Of a DNA stretch of 64,000 nt, positions 11,246-23,680 are shown piece after piece; the stretch's first letter is position 1; each line of letters begins with the position of its first letter. Source of the DNA: Muscardinus avellanarius. Lineage: Eukaryota > Chordata > Mammalia > Rodentia > Gliridae. The stretch covers positions 185,311,634 to 185,375,633 of the forward strand of contig OY726558.1 of assembly GCA_963383645.1 (NCBI GenBank). Direction: 5' to 3'. The notes beneath the pieces are model-generated. The model was not told the DNA's origin, made no database searches, and saw only the letters and a list, made by a program, of their open reading frames with translations. Made by a program: the position numbers and the translations under genes.

Positions 11246-12376
11246 CTCAATACATTGATAATTGCAATGTTTGTAATTATCTGAATTTGTTTCTATTTTC
11301 ATTTAAAACCAAATAAGGAACTAAATAAGTTTCTCTCAGTTAAATTTGCATCGGAGCTAGAGCAGCATAGCTAGTGGGATGTCCACTAGCAACAGTAGAC
11401 GTACCATAAATCACTTTTAAGGGACCTCTGACCCAACAGAAAGTGCCGCACATTGTGGTTTATGCTGTCTGCCGCTGACCTTTAACTCTGTAAATTTAAC
11501 TGTGGAAAGCTAGCTTAAATTATTCATACTTACTTCTTTTAATAATTTATAGTAAATACAACTTCCTCTTGAACACATTAGAAATGTAGAATAAGGCAAT
11601 CACAATATTCAAGCAACTTTTTAAACAGTAGGATTTATTTGAAAAAAAAATAGGAAACAAGTTTTCACGTGTTCAGTACTGTCTCCCAGACCCCTGTCTT
11701 GATTTTTATTTTATGGGACTATACCCAGCATAGTAATTGGCCAGGACATATTTGGAGTCAATGCAGAGTATCTACTTTGGTATATGCCAAGGCCGTGGTC
11801 ACAAGTCTATGTCTTAACCTTTGCAAACCGTGAATGTGACCTCATTTGCAAAACAGATTTTGAAAGTATAACTTAATTGTTTTGAGAGGAGCTCATCCGG
11901 GCTTATCCAGTTGGGAACTAGATTGTCAAATGTCCTTATGAGTGATAGAAGAAGAGAACATAAGCAAAAAGAGGACAGCATCAGGAAGACACGGCTGAGA
12001 TCTAGGGTGATACTTTCACAAGCCAAGGAACTCTGGAGCCCCAGAAGCTGGCAGAGGCTAGGAAGGCTCTCCCCTCGAGCACAGGGTGGGCGTGTGGCCT
12101 TCTCCATACTTAGTCTTAGACTCTGGCTTCCTAAGTGGTGGAAGAATAATTTTTTTTTGTGGTCCTTGCATACTAAGTTTGTGGTAGTTTGCTATAGAAG
12201 CCCTAGGAAATCCATACAGTTAGTTAAAACAGATTGCTTAGAAGCACATAGATTCATGTAAGAAATTCAGTGCAGATCCAGTTCACTGTATGAAAATGAT
12301 CTTTTTCCCCTTTTATTTAAATAAAATGGTGCTCCATTTTGAAATTATACTACTCTGATTTATTTTAAGATGAGAG
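11246..12376. other. Single-copy sequence, no gene seen
   Basis: Overlapping open stretches at 11814-12107 (minus) and 11911-12261 (plus, 116 codons) are the longest non-repeat frames in this part of the window. Neither translation has motifs I recognise, and opposing overlap suggests chance. Confidence 0.55.
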
Positions 12377-12557
12377 AGCCAGGCATGATGGAACAGGCCA
12401 ATAATCCTAGTATTTGGAGGATGAGACAGGAGGATAACAGGCTCAAAGCCAGCCTCAACAACTTAGTAAGATCCTGTTGCAAAATAAAAATAAAATAGGG
12501 CTGGGGATGTAGCTCAGAGGTAGAATGCATCTGGTGCAAACCCCAGCACCACACAAA
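12377..12557 (+). mobile_element. B1-dID SINE
   Basis: 'gccaggcatgatgg' at the head, 'caaagccagcctcaacaact' in the B1 half, and an ID half with 'ggggatgtagctcagaggta'. Moderately diverged, with a short A-poor tail. Confidence 0.85.
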
Positions 12558-12585
12558 GTGAATATCTACATAAGATTATGGGAGG

Positions 12586-12790
12586 GGGCTGGGCATGGTG
12601 GCGCATGCTTTTAATCCCAGCATGAGGGAGGTGGAGACTGGAGGATGTGGTTCCCAGGCAGCTTCAGCTACTTAGCAAGGCCCTTTGCAACTCAGTGAAA
12701 CCTTGTTTCAAAAATAAAAAAGGACTAAAAAATAGGGCAGGGGGTGTAGCTTGGAGTTAGAATGCCCCTGGGTTCCATCCCCAGTTCCAT
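12586..12790 (+). mobile_element. B1-dID SINE
   Basis: A second copy in the same orientation starts only about 30 bp after the previous one. Head 'gggctgggcatggtggcgca', ID half ending 'gggttccatccccagttcc'. Its tail leads into the TA-rich tract downstream. Confidence 0.85.
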
Positions 12791-12935
12791 AAATTATGTA
12801 TATATTTATTTTATTATTTATATATATTATGGAGAGCTTTTCTATAATATTATAATATGAAGGGCTTTTTATAATATAATGTTATATATATTTATATTTA
12901 TATTTATATTTATTTATATATTATGGATGGGTTTT
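12790..12935. repeat. TA-rich low-complexity tract
   Basis: Alternating TATA, TTTA and ATAATATTAT units, including a diverged internal repeat of 'tatattatgga' (near 12826 and 12918). Confidence 0.75.
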
Positions 12936-12989
12936 CTCAGGGTAAGTCCTGCTGTGTAATATGACCTAGGAGACAGTTCTTATTCACTG

Positions 12990-13065
12990 AACAATCACCA
13001 TATTTTATAAACAAGGAGACTGAGGCCAACCAAGACCAAAGTCACAAAATTGCAAGTCAACTTGG
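12990..13065 (-). mobile_element. MIR SINE remnant
   Basis: 'ccatattttataaacaagga', 'gactgaggcc' and 'aagtcacaaaattgcaagtc' follow the reverse complement of the MIR core and 3' half in the right order. Confidence 0.55.
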
Positions 13066-13496
13066 AAGTCACCTGTCCTGATACTACCATAGCAGGGACC
13101 TATTTTACCTCTGGGAAGAAAAACCAACATATGGCAATTTTGGGGACAGAGGAGTTATGATCGATAAAACCCTCCAATATCACTTCAGCACATGCTTTGG
13201 AAAACTCTCCATTTTGTAAATCAGGATATCCCAGCTAAAATTTCTTGATTTTAGAAATAATTTTTCGCAGTTTAGTGTATATATATATATACGCAGTATT
13301 GGAAAACGAGAGAATGTATACAGAAGTTGTAGCTAACTGTGTGTCAAGTCACCAGATACCTTTATGTGCAAGACTGTGCATCCAGGCTAGCAGTGGATGA
13401 ATCACTGAAAACTTCTAACATAGTGGCTCTGAGTGCGTGCTTGCTGCAAAGGAGACAGGCAAGGAGTTCTGGGGGAGTGTGAGTGGTAAGGGGAAT
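13066..13496. other. Single-copy sequence, no gene seen
   Basis: A short (TA)n run lies at 13278-13291. Minus-strand frames that enter here (13362-13799, 13402-13620) get most of their length from the SINE at 13512-13713. Confidence 0.55.
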
Positions 13497-13511
13497 AGAA
13501 GCAGAGATCTG

Positions 13512-13713
13512 AGCCAGGCTTGGAGGTGCACGCTTGTAATCCCTGCACTTGGGAGGCGGAGACAGGAGGATCGTGCAGGTTTGAAGCCAGCCTCGCTGCC
13601 TTAAGAGACCCTGTTTCCAAAAGTAAAGAAGTATAAAATAGGTCTGGGAGTGTAGCCCAGAAGTAGAAGGGCTTCCAAGGAACCCTAGTACCACCAAAAA
13701 AAAAAAAAAAAAA
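13512..13713 (+). mobile_element. B1-dID SINE, 'aggtctggg' subfamily
   Basis: This copy carries the subfamily-diagnostic ID half ('aggtctgggagtgtagccca', 'agaagggcttcca') and the short linker after 'gagaccctgtttccaaaa'. It ends in poly(A). Flanks of 15 bp (13497-13511 and 13714-13728) match at 13 positions and share 'gagatctg', marking the target duplication. Confidence 0.9.
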
Positions 13714-13728
13714 AGAAACTGAGATCTG

Positions 13729-14495
13729 CAGGATGGGCAGGAGTCAGTCATAACAAAGAAAGAACATTCCCTAAGATCCAAGGAGAGGAGACCAAGCAAG
13801 GGGTCACTAAAGTCAAGATTAATACCTTTTCAGGAAAAAAAGAACCGAATTATCATTTCACTCAACCTATGAAAATTAAAGTAGCAGTAAGGGCCCTAAG
13901 CAAAAAAATTAAATAAATAAAAAATAAAAAATAAAAAAAATTGTAAAATGTTAAAACAGGACCTATTGATTCCTTTCTTTAGAGGACAACACATGTTGAT
14001 TCACTATTAGAGTAAGAGAGGCCTACTTACTTAAAGGTATTTAGCAGCCTATTTGCTGGCTGGGCTGTTTTTAATTTCAACGAGGAAGGGTTGTGGTTGC
14101 CTGATTTGTTGTTATCAGCTTCAGTAGGTTAGCACTCTCTTAGAGTTCACAAAATGAGACTAAATTGGAAATGGAACCAACAGGTGATCCATTAAGGACT
14201 TGAGTGCAGTTAAATCTTCCTCTGGGATGGATACTTTTACAGCCAATAAACCTGGCCTTCCCAGCTCTTCGCCAGTTTGCTTGCCAATAATAAAGCCTGT
14301 AATGCAACAGAGTGACACCCAGTAGAGCCACTCCTCTTAGGTTTGCACAGTCAATATTGACAGGAAAAAAGCCTACTAAAATGCCATGGGTTCCAATGGT
14401 CCCTTAGCTGTCCTTGCGGCATCAAGAAAGGCGGCGCTAGTATGACCGCCATGTTTTAGTTAGTTTGATACAGGTTCTTGAAGATACTGTTAACT
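13729..14495. other. Single-copy sequence, no gene seen
   Basis: Contains an A-rich stretch with AAAT units at about 13902-13940. The minus-strand frame at 14140-14331 has no recognisable motif. Confidence 0.55.
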
Positions 14496-14499
14496 TTTT

Positions 14500-14694
14500 A
14501 AAAAATATATTTTTCTTCTTTGCTGCACTGTAGTCATACACCTAAATGGAGTACAAGGTGGTGGAAGCAGAGATACACACAGTACCCAGTTAGTCCTTAC
14601 CCAATTCCTGCCTCGCTCTCTTCCCCTCCCTCCTTCTCATGTTTGACTTAGTGATTGACTTTGATATGTTCGTTAATGTGCATCCTGTACATTA
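14500..14694 (-). mobile_element. L1 3' UTR end, 5'-truncated
   Basis: The plus strand carries the reverse complement of this genome's L1 3' end: 'ctgcactgtagtcatacacc', 'ctaaatggagtacaaggtgg' and 'ctcatgtttgacttagtgat'. The same block recurs at 16669, 26190 and 59531. Confidence 0.8.
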
Positions 14695-14898
14695 AATTTT
14701 AGAACTCAGTCACCGAGTGACTTTAAAATTGGCATTCAAAAGTATTAATCATCTGGCATAACAATATATGTGTGTGTCCAGAAGGTGTGCCTCTCATTTA
14801 AGTCCTAACCAGGTGATTGAAAGCTCATATAAATTATGTCTGTAAATAAGAATGACATTTTCCATTATTATATAATATTACATATGAATTGAGGCAGC

Positions 14899-14985
14899 AG
14901 GCCTGGAGTGGGGCAGGATAGAGCACTTGTCTAACATGTAAGAGACTGTGTTAGATCCCTAAGACCGCAAAGAGAAATGTTAATT
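14899..14985 (+). mobile_element. ID SINE, diverged
   Basis: 'ggcctggagtggggcaggat' followed by 'gagcacttgtctaacatgta' and a decayed B-box region ('gttagatccctaagacc') indicate an ID monomer with an A/T-rich tail. Confidence 0.65.
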
Positions 14986-15310
14986 CGAAAATTAATAAAT
15001 TAATTAAATTGGGGCAGCTAAAATGAAAGAACGGTGGTAATAGTGTGAAAAGATATTTGAACATTAATATTTTAAAGATACTGTGATTTGGGTTAAAACA
15101 TCCCCAAATATAGTCAGTGCAATGTAATCAGATTACTGACTCTCGTTTGGTGATTGTTTTACAATCTCTGCTTCTGTGATACAGTGCTTTATCACTATAG
15201 GTTACCTTTGCAAGGACTATCTAGTCTTAAAAGATCAAAACATTTATAATTCACTAGTAGCAGTTGTTTCTAGATGATTATGAATTCAAATATTAAAAAT
15301 TATTTTGTAA

Positions 15311-15541
15311 ATGGGCATGGTGGTATACCCTTATAATCCCACCACTTGGGAGACTGAAGAGGAGGATTGCAGGTTCAAGGCCAGCCTCAGCAACCTAGTG
15401 AGGCCCTCAGAAACTTAGTGAGACCCTGTTTCAAAATAAAATTAAAAAAATACAATAGAACTGGTGGTATAGCTCAGAGGTAGAATGACTCTGGATTTAA
15501 TCTCAAGTATCATCACCAAGACAAGAAAAAAAAAAAAAAAG
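15311..15541 (+). mobile_element. B1-dID SINE, full length
   Basis: Head 'atgggcatggtggtataccc', long A-rich linker (15436-15460), ID half with 'tggtatagctcagaggtaga', and a tail of about 16 A at the end. Confidence 0.85.
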
Positions 15542-16665
15542 ACAACTTAGTTTTACTTTGTGTTAGGATGTCAACACTAGAAGACTCCTAGAAATTCTTT
15601 CCTTTGGTCTCTAATTTTAAAGTGCAAAGATGCTTGTCTGCCATCTTCCCTGTGGTCTTGCCTTTCCATTTGTTTTCACACTGTTGGCAAAGGAAAGGAG
15701 CTTTGTAAATGCCATCTGCTTAAAGTGCTTCAATGACTTTCCAATCCTTATAGTAGTGTGTGCCAAAAATATATTCCATAGCCAACAAGCTCAGCCTGTT
15801 GTAATTGGCGTTGTTTTAAAGGGGATTTCTCCAATTTTATGTATTTGACAAGCTGGGTTCAACACCATCAAATGGTTTTTCTTCCCACAATATTTCTCAA
15901 ACTCCTTAATTGATGATATTGACCAGAATTGTTGAGGCATGGAAGCTTTATTTATGTTTTCTTCCTCAAAGCATTCCCTGGGACTTGTGAGTCAAAGAAT
16001 TTCCCAATCTAAACATGAAATACCAATCCTTCAGTAATTGACCACTGGCTTTTGGTTCAACTCCATACATTGTTTTGGTTCTAGGTTATAGTTATAACCA
16101 CATATGTAAACTTGTGAGGACAGCCCTTTTGCTTTGTTCTCCCTCTGGGATGCGTCTGCTTTGCTTGGTTACCTCCTGTGAAGAAAATGAACCTCACCCT
16201 CATATGACCTGTAACATCCAATTGTCACTTCTCCTGACATGGCTGCCTGGCACGGTTTTCATGCCAGGATGGGAGCTCTACACTGAAGACACACATAATC
16301 CCCAGCTCATCATAAGAAACTCCAGCATGATGACTCTGATTATTTAGTTTCATTTACTTCTTTGTTAATCTTATAATGCCTTTAAGGAACTCTTTTTAGC
16401 AGACATATATACACTTATAAGAAACTCCAAATATAGTCTAGCTAATATTTGGTTATAAAATGTTGACTGTCTAGGAACTGCAGTGGCTTTTCCAAGTGTC
16501 TTATCTGGCCTCTACTGGCAAAGCTGATATTCAATTAAGCAAGCATGTAAGTTTACTGAGAGACAAATTAAAGTAATTTTTTTGATGGTATGGAGAACAA
16601 GAAAATAAAATATAGAGAGTGAAAATTTTTTTCTTCAAAAAAATGTATAAGCTTCCTTGTGTTCA
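15542..16665. other. Single-copy sequence, no gene seen
   Basis: Plus-strand open stretches (15630-15848, 16075-16347) have no known motifs. No repeat recognised. Confidence 0.55.
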
Positions 16666-16668
16666 CCT

Positions 16669-16848
16669 CTTTTTATTTATTTTATTTATTTTTTAATGGT
16701 GCACTGGAGTCCTACATCTTAATGGAATACAGGACAGTAGAGGCATACATGCACAAATCGCTCATTTAGCCCTTTCCAATTTCTACCCAATTCCCTCCAC
16801 CTTCCCCCTTCTCATGTTTGGCTTAGTGATTGAATTTGATATGCTTAT
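16669..16848 (-). mobile_element. L1 3' UTR end, 5'-truncated
   Basis: Same reverse-oriented L1 3' block as at 14500: a TTTA-rich tail complement, 'ggtgcactggagtcctacat', 'cattccctccaccttcccc'-like pyrimidine patch and 'catgtttggcttagtgattg'. Confidence 0.8.
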
Positions 16849-17084
16849 GAATTAAATTGGACTCAATGAGAGCATTCTCAGTGTCTGATATATAAAAAAG
16901 ACATGTATATGAAATCAAATATATATACATATATATTCTCTATAGGTAGTGATACAATAATTTATCAGATATTAACACAAGATAATATATTTTATCAAAA
17001 ATAATTCATGTAGGCTCATATTTAATGTGTCCTTTGCTAAAATGTTAACCCCCAAATATTTTCAATGAGGTAAATTCATTAGAG

Positions 17085-17460
17085 GTCTTTTTTCTTGTTG
17101 TGAGTCTTTTCATAGTTGTTATACAAGATGTGTATAAATTTAAAGGGCACAGTATGATAAACTGTATTTCAAAACATGCATATTATGTATAATCATCAAA
17201 TCAGGTTACTTTGTATTTTTATATCAAACATTTATTATTTCTTTGTGTCAGAAACTTTGAACACTTTTCTTTGAGTTCTTAATTAAATATCTAATAAAAT
17301 TTTGTGAACTACAGCCACCCTATGCACTAAATACTGGAATTTATCACTCCCAACCCAACTGTATTTTAGTACCCAATATCTAACCTAACTTTTTCCCTAC
17401 TCTTCCTAACCTTAAGTGACCACTGTTCTATTCCAAATAGAGGTCTTTATGCTTCTTTGA
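17085..17460 (-). mobile_element. Old L1 (L1MA/MB-type) 3' UTR
   Basis: The reverse complement of the old L1 3' UTR is recognisable in order: 'gggcacagtatgataaactg', 'ataatcatcaaatcagg', 'tttgtgtcagaaactttga', 'ctacagccaccctatg' and 'gtgaccactgttctattcc'. It is an ancient insertion. Confidence 0.65.
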
Positions 17461-18138
17461 GTTCTGTTTCCCAGAAAGAAGTATTTGGGAACATAGGAGA
17501 TTTTTCTACTAAGAGTTTAGTTTTGAAATAATAGCATGTGTGGACATATGGAAGTATTTTTTGAAAATTGAATGTAGAAATTTTTTACAGAAAATAAGCA
17601 TCAGGATGTAGGTCATAGACAAGTCTGTGTTGATTCAGAAGAGCTTGAGGCACATAGACACGGAAACCACTGACTCAACAGGCAGGAAGAGGCTGGTCAG
17701 TTCCACTGTCTGGGAGTCACTACCCTGGGGAGTGGAGGTCAGAGTCCGCCACAATTAGGAAAATGCAAGCATAATAAGAGTTTGGGTCCAGGTCATTTTT
17801 CTGCTAACCTGCCCTCAACAGGCTATGTCATAAGACCACAGTGTCTCTCACCTCTTAATTTTTTAACTTGAAATCACAGAGACTATAGGACACAGGTTTA
17901 AGAGGACAGATTCATGGTTCTCTTGGGATTTAAGTTTGCCTTGTCCCTGGACCACAGAGTGACTTAATGACCACACAAAGTCTCTTTTTTCTTCATAGGC
18001 CTGTGTTTATTCTGTCCTGAGGTAAAGTCGATTTTTATGAAATACATGATACATTTTTGTGTTTTAAAATCCAAGCACCATAGTTATGGTCATAAAAGAG
18101 GATATAGTCCCACAATATCTTTGACTTTTATTCCTTTC
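17461..18138. other. Single-copy sequence, nothing recognised
   Basis: No repeat or coding signal seen. Confidence 0.5.
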
Positions 18139-18360
18139 AGTGCTGGGTTGTGAAACGAGGGACATTGTACCTCCAAGATATACCCCCAGCCCTATTTTTT
18201 ATTATTGTTTATTTTTGAAACAGAGTTTTTGAACTTAGTTTCTCACTAAGTCGTAGAGTGCTTCACTAAGTAGGTGAGGCTGGCCTCGAACCTTCAATAT
18301 TCCTGTCTTGGCTTCCCAAGTACTGGGATTACAAGCCTGTCCCATGCCACCATACCCAGC
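18139..18360 (-). mobile_element. B1-dID SINE
   Basis: The ID half complement ('gatatacccccagccctatt') is followed by linker and B1 half, ending 'gccaccatacccagc'. It contains a duplicated 'gagtttttgaac/tagtttctcac' stretch relative to other copies. Confidence 0.85.
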
Positions 18361-18443
18361 CCCCACATTATCTATAAACAGACTATAAGAAGAAGAAAAC
18401 ATTTTGGAATTTCTTTGTCTTTTTTCTACATGATACATGTTTG

Positions 18444-18446
<3 letters not shown>

Positions 18447-18493
<47 letters not shown>
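18447..18493 (+). repeat. (TG)n microsatellite
   Basis: About 23 uninterrupted TG units between two SINEs. Translated frames here give only alternating Cys-Val runs. Confidence 0.95.
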
Positions 18494-18495
<2 letters not shown>

Positions 18496-18544
18496 AATAT
18501 ACTTTTTTTCCTCTGTGAAGGTTTATTTTATTTTTTGCTTATTT

Positions 18545-18716
18545 GTGGTATTGGGAATTAAACCCAGGGGCATTCTGCCTCTGAGTTGCACTCCCACTGT
18601 GTTTTATATTTTATATTGAAGTAAGGTCTCACTAAGTTGTGGAGGGCCTCACTAACTGGCTGAGGCTGGACTCGAACCTGTGATATCCTTTTGTCTCAGC
18701 CTCCCAAACACTGTAC
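18545..18716 (-). mobile_element. B1-dID SINE, head truncated
   Basis: 'ggtattgggaattaaaccca' (ID complement) through 'ctgaggctggactcgaacct' and 'cagcctcccaaacactgt'. The terminal B1 head is missing. Confidence 0.8.
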
Positions 18717-21330
18717 TTTTGTGTTTTTATGTAAACCTCCACCCCCAACATGGGATCAACTAGACAATATAAATCAAAGCACTGAATCCGGTGTTAAGTA
18801 TAAGCATTGATATGTATGTATTTCTTATTAAAGCTTGCATTTTTATATCTTATAAATACAGTGGTCATGGTAGAAAGATGGGGCAGACTGAGAAGATGAA
18901 ATACAGATGAGGTTTAGGACACTGGTCTGGTGGGATCAGGAAAAAAGCTGGGAGAGGAAAAACCTTTATGGATGACCTAGAGCATGATAGAAAGTGAGAG
19001 TAATGAAAGACCGAGGTCATCTATTGCTCAATCAGGACTTAGATCATTGGGCTGAGTGTGATGGAAAGCAGATCTTTTATTTAGGAAACACCATTGGGGG
19101 GGGGTAATGGCCTTTAAACAGTATCATCCCATGAGTTCTATCAAAGAATAATCTCACAGAGCCCTACATCAACATCTTCATCTTGGCACCGTGTTTTATT
19201 CTATCTTGTCTAAAATAGATTGGTTCCCATCACCTTGATTTGGGCCTATCTAGCCTATTAGATATGCTACTGAGGGGCCTACTGAGTTTTATGCCCTATC
19301 TTTGGGCTTGTTTTTTGTTATTGTTTTTGTTGTTGTTTGTTGTTGTTGTTGTTGTTGTTAAGTGTATTAAACATCACAGTTCCTGACAAAATGAGCAATC
19401 AAATAAATGTAGCCCCTTCTTATCTGGTGCTTATTAACTACAAACCACACTTGTTTAAAGTAGGCAGGGGTTTATGAGACAGTAAATTGAAACCATCTTG
19501 GCTCAAATGCGTTTGAAAGACACAACACAGGCATGTATCACTTGATTTCCATTTCCGACTGTCAGCAGAAATTGGAGGCAACATTCTTCCTTTCTGTTTG
19601 ATTATTCTATTATCGACAGACTGAGGGGTCTTGGCGACATACATGCTGATTTAGTGTTGTGCTGATGAAACCATTCAGGTTGTGTGATGTGTCATTTTTC
19701 ACTGCACCCTTATCAAGGTGTTTCAGCTGTGCCCAAACCAGCCCTGGTAATTGCTTTAGTTGCTTGTGGCAAAGTTATGTCAATGTCAGTCCCTAAATGA
19801 CTTTTGACTGCTTCATGTCAGATGTTCCCTCCAAAGGAAGACATGGTAGGGCAGTTTTTATACCTGAGTGTTTGTGTTAATTCTACTCTAAAAAGACATC
19901 TTCTTTCCTCTCTCTTCCCCCCACCCCTTGGTTAAAACGTGAATGCAAATGCTAGTATTTAATATTTTTAAATAAATGGAATACAAATAAACTTATGATT
20001 CACTTCAAGCATAACCTCTTATATTGATAGTTTTTCTTCCTTGGTCATAGGGGCTCTTAGGCTTCCCCTGTTAGACTGCTAATTTGCTTTGATCAATATG
20101 GCATGCTAGATCAGGAGAGCAAAATGTGCAAAAGCTGGGGAACAAAAAATTGGAGAATCTGGAAATCTATATCAGAATTGATGGAGAGGAAGGGAGAGAC
20201 CAAAGGAAAGTTAGGATGACGTAAGTTGGGTTGCAAAGGTTTCTAATATGCAAACAAGAGTTTCTGCTTAATCAACTTTGAAACAAAGATGAGATTGTCT
20301 CTTTAAGTGAATTTTGTTTTGTTTGTAGGTAAATAACATCAATATTGATGAAGAGACATGTAAGGAAAGAGTCCAGAGAAGGTGTTCTAATAGGCGAGGC
20401 AAAGGATGCTACAGGGCTAGATGAAGTGACAGTCTTAGTAATTTAGAATGAGAAATGAATCAGAGACTTAAAAGGGAACTCAGCTCCATATGCTAAGGCA
20501 TTAAATAAAACTCAAATTCTTGCTCCTGCCTCTTGTATTTAATAAATTTTTGTTTTACACTGTTTATCTTTCTTCTTTATAGAATTTAGATATCCCTAGA
20601 GGGGACAGTCTCTTTAGGTAATGTTAGACATTAGTTAAATGCATAGCATATTCTTTGCCATTTCTAATTGGATGGGGTCAAAAAGTTATGAAAGTTAATG
20701 ATTAAAAAACATATTTTCCACTAAACCTCTATAAAGCTGTTAGCAATACACAATAATCACTCAAGGGTTTGACAGAAAACTGAAGATATCAGCAATCTGC
20801 AAGCAGTGAGTTCAATATCTAAATAATCAGTTGAAACTAAACTCTGCTTTTGACTATATATACAAATCACAAGTAGCGGACAAAGAAGGCCAGAGGTGCT
20901 ACATAATCACTTTTACTCTCTCAAATGAAGTATATGTAATTAATTAAAGGCCACATGATGGGTCATAAAAGCTATTGTGCTATATATTTTCTAAAATTTT
21001 TGGTGTTCAGGATGAATAATATCAGGGGGGTAAGATCATTTCTATAAAACATGTCAGCAAGTTAAACAGACCTTGAACTGCAGGAGACACACAGAATAAA
21101 GTGGATAGTATATTTCTGTGTTATTTCAATTAAAGTTAAATTATATATTTTGTTAGCTAATTTATCTGTGTGGATCAAAATTGAAATAAATACTAAAACT
21201 CATAAAGAGAAAAAGTCTTATTCGGCCTACAAGTTGCCCAGTTTCTATGCTAACTCCTGACGCTGTCTCCAAAAAGGTAGCTTTTCTGTATATGTATCCT
21301 TCAAGTTTCTGTATGGAAAAAGAAATGTGC
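18717..21330. other. Single-copy sequence, no gene seen
   Basis: AT-rich with a TTG microsatellite at 19313-19361. About 19650-19860 lacks repeats and is less AT-rich than its surroundings, so conservation there would be worth testing. No exon-like frame. Confidence 0.5.
19313..19361 (+). repeat. (TTG)n microsatellite
   Basis: TTG units with a few TTTTTG variants, ending in seven clean repeats. Confidence 0.9.
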
Positions 21331-21334
21331 AAGC

Positions 21335-21580
21335 ATATCTATATTCTTTCTTTTTTCTGGTTTTACACAAATGACACACATACCTCTTTGCCACTTTCTT
21401 TTTAAACATGGTAGTATCTTTCCTTATCAGTACATGGAAAGCCTTATGTTTGTTGGCACATGTATAGCATGCCAAATATATCATAGCACATTTACTAACT
21501 CAGTGTTTATGTAGCCTTGGTTGTTTCCAATATTTTGCTATTACAAACAATGTTTGTACGTGCATGACTAAAGCTACAGG
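21335..21580 (-). mobile_element. Old L1 (L1ME-type) fragment
   Basis: 'tatctttccttatcagtaca', 'ggttgtttccaatattttgc' and 'tattacaaacaatgtttgta' occur in the order of the reverse complement of L1ME 3' sequence. Highly diverged. Confidence 0.5.
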
Positions 21581-21860
21581 AGCAATTCCAGAAGCATTTT
21601 TAGTAGCTTTACACCTGCTATATTCATGAAATATTTAGTATGTCTAACTCTACCCAAGTCAGCACGGCATTTGACTGGCAGTGTGAGGTTTTAGGCTGAT
21701 TAGTACTAGTGTACACTCAGGCAGTCGTGCAACATAAAGCAGAGATTGCTCCCTGCCAGCAGAGCTCAGCAGCGCCTCCTTCTTACACACCTCCTGATGA
21801 ACTGGTAAAATAATAATCTGTCATTGGCACTAATATGTACATTGCCATATATTCTTTCTT

Positions 21861-21990
21861 TTTTTCTATCTATCTGTCTATCTATCTATCATCTATCTAC
21901 TTATCTAAATATATCACCTATATCTATCAATCATCTATTTATCTAAATATCTATCATCTATCTATCTATCTATCTATCTATCACTTATCT
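21861..21990 (+). repeat. (TCTA)n microsatellite, interrupted
   Basis: TCTA/ATCT units over about 130 bp with TCAA, ACCT and AAAT interruptions. The longest clean run is at 21955-21980. Confidence 0.9.
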
Positions 21991-23280
21991 CAAATATTCC
22001 ACAAACCAGACTGACATCAGAACAGAGCTCAGGGGGACAGATTTTGGAAACACTCTGAACTGCTAAATGTATCAGAACCAGCAGGGAATGGGCAACCTAG
22101 GTCTGCTCTGAACTTCCTCTCCTCCTTTTCTTGTCAGAGGAAGAGGGTCTTGACTGGACCAATTTCAGAATGCTCATCTTGACTCTTCTGATTCTTGCAT
22201 TTTTTTTAAGGCAGGGAACTGTATTAGACCTGACAGAGTCCCTCTCTATTCTCCATAAAATCTCTAATCTGATTTTCTTATTTAGTAGGAAAAATTTAAT
22301 TTATAGGTATTTTTATTTAGGAAAAAGTGAGAAGCTTACTCTGTACCCAGAATTTTGTGGCACGCAGATAGAGTGGGTGGTATCAGCATTGATAGATATT
22401 AATAAGAAGAATTTGGAAATGTTATATATTATTCAGCTCTCCTTTGTTAAATGGAGCCAGGAGAAAGTGCCCCTTTAGCGGTAGATAAATACTCGATCCA
22501 GCCTAGTGACCTGTGGGCCAATAATGGGGAATTCAGAAGTTTAAATCCATCAAGAGAAATGATATCCAGTAGACCATGGAGTGATAGCCCCTGTTAAGCT
22601 GATTTATGGGCAGTTGAATGTAGCTAAGTGTGTGCGATTCTGAAATAGTGGAAAATTTGCTACTGAGTCCATAGCTAGTCATGCCAAAAAAAAAAAAAAT
22701 AGTGAAAGTTTATTTTTAGAATGCTGCCACTATCTTGTTGGCTCATGTTGGCTTCAACCTGCATTATCTCCAAAGGTCATCTTGTTATCTAGACATATTG
22801 GTATCTAAACTGGAACAGATAGAAAATTCTTCATGGTCATTGTGTGTAGCACCATGATTTCATCACTAAAAGCATGTCCATTTGGAGAGCTCAAAGTCTG
22901 GAAAGTTTATGGTCTTCCCAAATACTTTACATTCCCCTTGTCTCACCAGCTTGCTATGTGACAAAGACCATTACTATGATATTACAAAGACCATTACTCA
23001 GTGATTTATTATTTCCACAAATGCTGAGTATTTGTTGTATATAATTTATTGTGCTAAGTGTTATGAGTTAAAAAAAGATCTGAACAAGATCATCCACGTC
23101 TTCAAGGATATGCCCACAAAGGTAAGTATTCTAAAAGGTTAATATAGTTTGTGCCTATACTGAAAGGGAAGGAATGTAGCTTCCAAATGGCAGTCTGGAG
23201 AAGTGTCATGGAATAATATGCCCTATGATTAGCTCTAGAACAGTGTATAGAATGGGGATTTGGAGAAATGAGAGTAAGAG
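21991..23280. other. Single-copy sequence, no gene seen
   Basis: A 115-codon plus-strand frame (22131-22478) is hydrophobic and Leu/Ile-rich, as AT-rich chance frames often are. I see no family signature. An A13 run lies at about 22685-22698. Confidence 0.5.
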
Positions 23281-23285
23281 GCTTT

Positions 23286-23680
23286 GGTGGGTTGAATTGT
23301 TTGCATAAAATTCACAGGAAGTCATAATCTCTAGGACTCAGAATGTCATCTGATCTGGAAATAGGGTCTTTGCAGAGGTAGTCCAGTTAAAGTAAGTTTA
23401 CTTAAGTGGCCTTTAATTTATTATCCCCATGGCCCCTTTAAGGAGAAATATGGCCATAGAGACACTAAAAGAGAGATAACACTGTGAAGAAATACAGGGA
23501 AACGATGGCCACAACCAAGGAGAGAGGACTGAGACAGATCTTTGCCTTTCTCAGAAACAAATAACCCCAGTGACATGTTGATTTTTGAACTTCTAGCCTC
23601 CCCTGAAGTGAGGCAGTGCATGTCTTTTGTTTAAGTCATCTGACTTGGGGGACTTTGCGATGACAGCGGTAGTCAAATAA
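23286..23680 (+). mobile_element. MLT1 LTR (ERVL-MaLR)
   Basis: The LTR order is clear: 'gtgggttgaattgtttgc', 'tggaaatagggtctttgcag', 'ggccacaaccaaggagagag', 'cttctagcctcccctgaag' and 'ttgtttaagtcatctgactt'. It is a solo, diverged LTR with no adjacent internal region. A minus-strand frame (23421-23621) is incidental. Confidence 0.8.

Noticed and set aside
11911..12261. 116-codon plus-strand frame, the longest non-repeat frame in this part of the window
   Set aside because: An overlapping minus-strand frame of similar length covers the same bases, and neither product shows family motifs.
13362..13799. 145-codon minus-strand open frame
   Set aside because: Much of it is translated reverse complement of the SINE at 13512-13713. 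Similar 'protein' strings recur at 54568-55005 and other SINE copies.
21861..21990. Regularly spaced repeats suggestive of an array with spacers
   Set aside because: The units are 4-bp microsatellite repeats with point interruptions. There are no CRISPR-like repeats or unique spacers, and the DNA is mammalian.
22131..22478. 115-codon plus-strand frame with hydrophobic N-terminal half
   Set aside because: It lies in AT-rich sequence with no recognisable domain, splice context or supporting neighbour. A chance frame is more likely.
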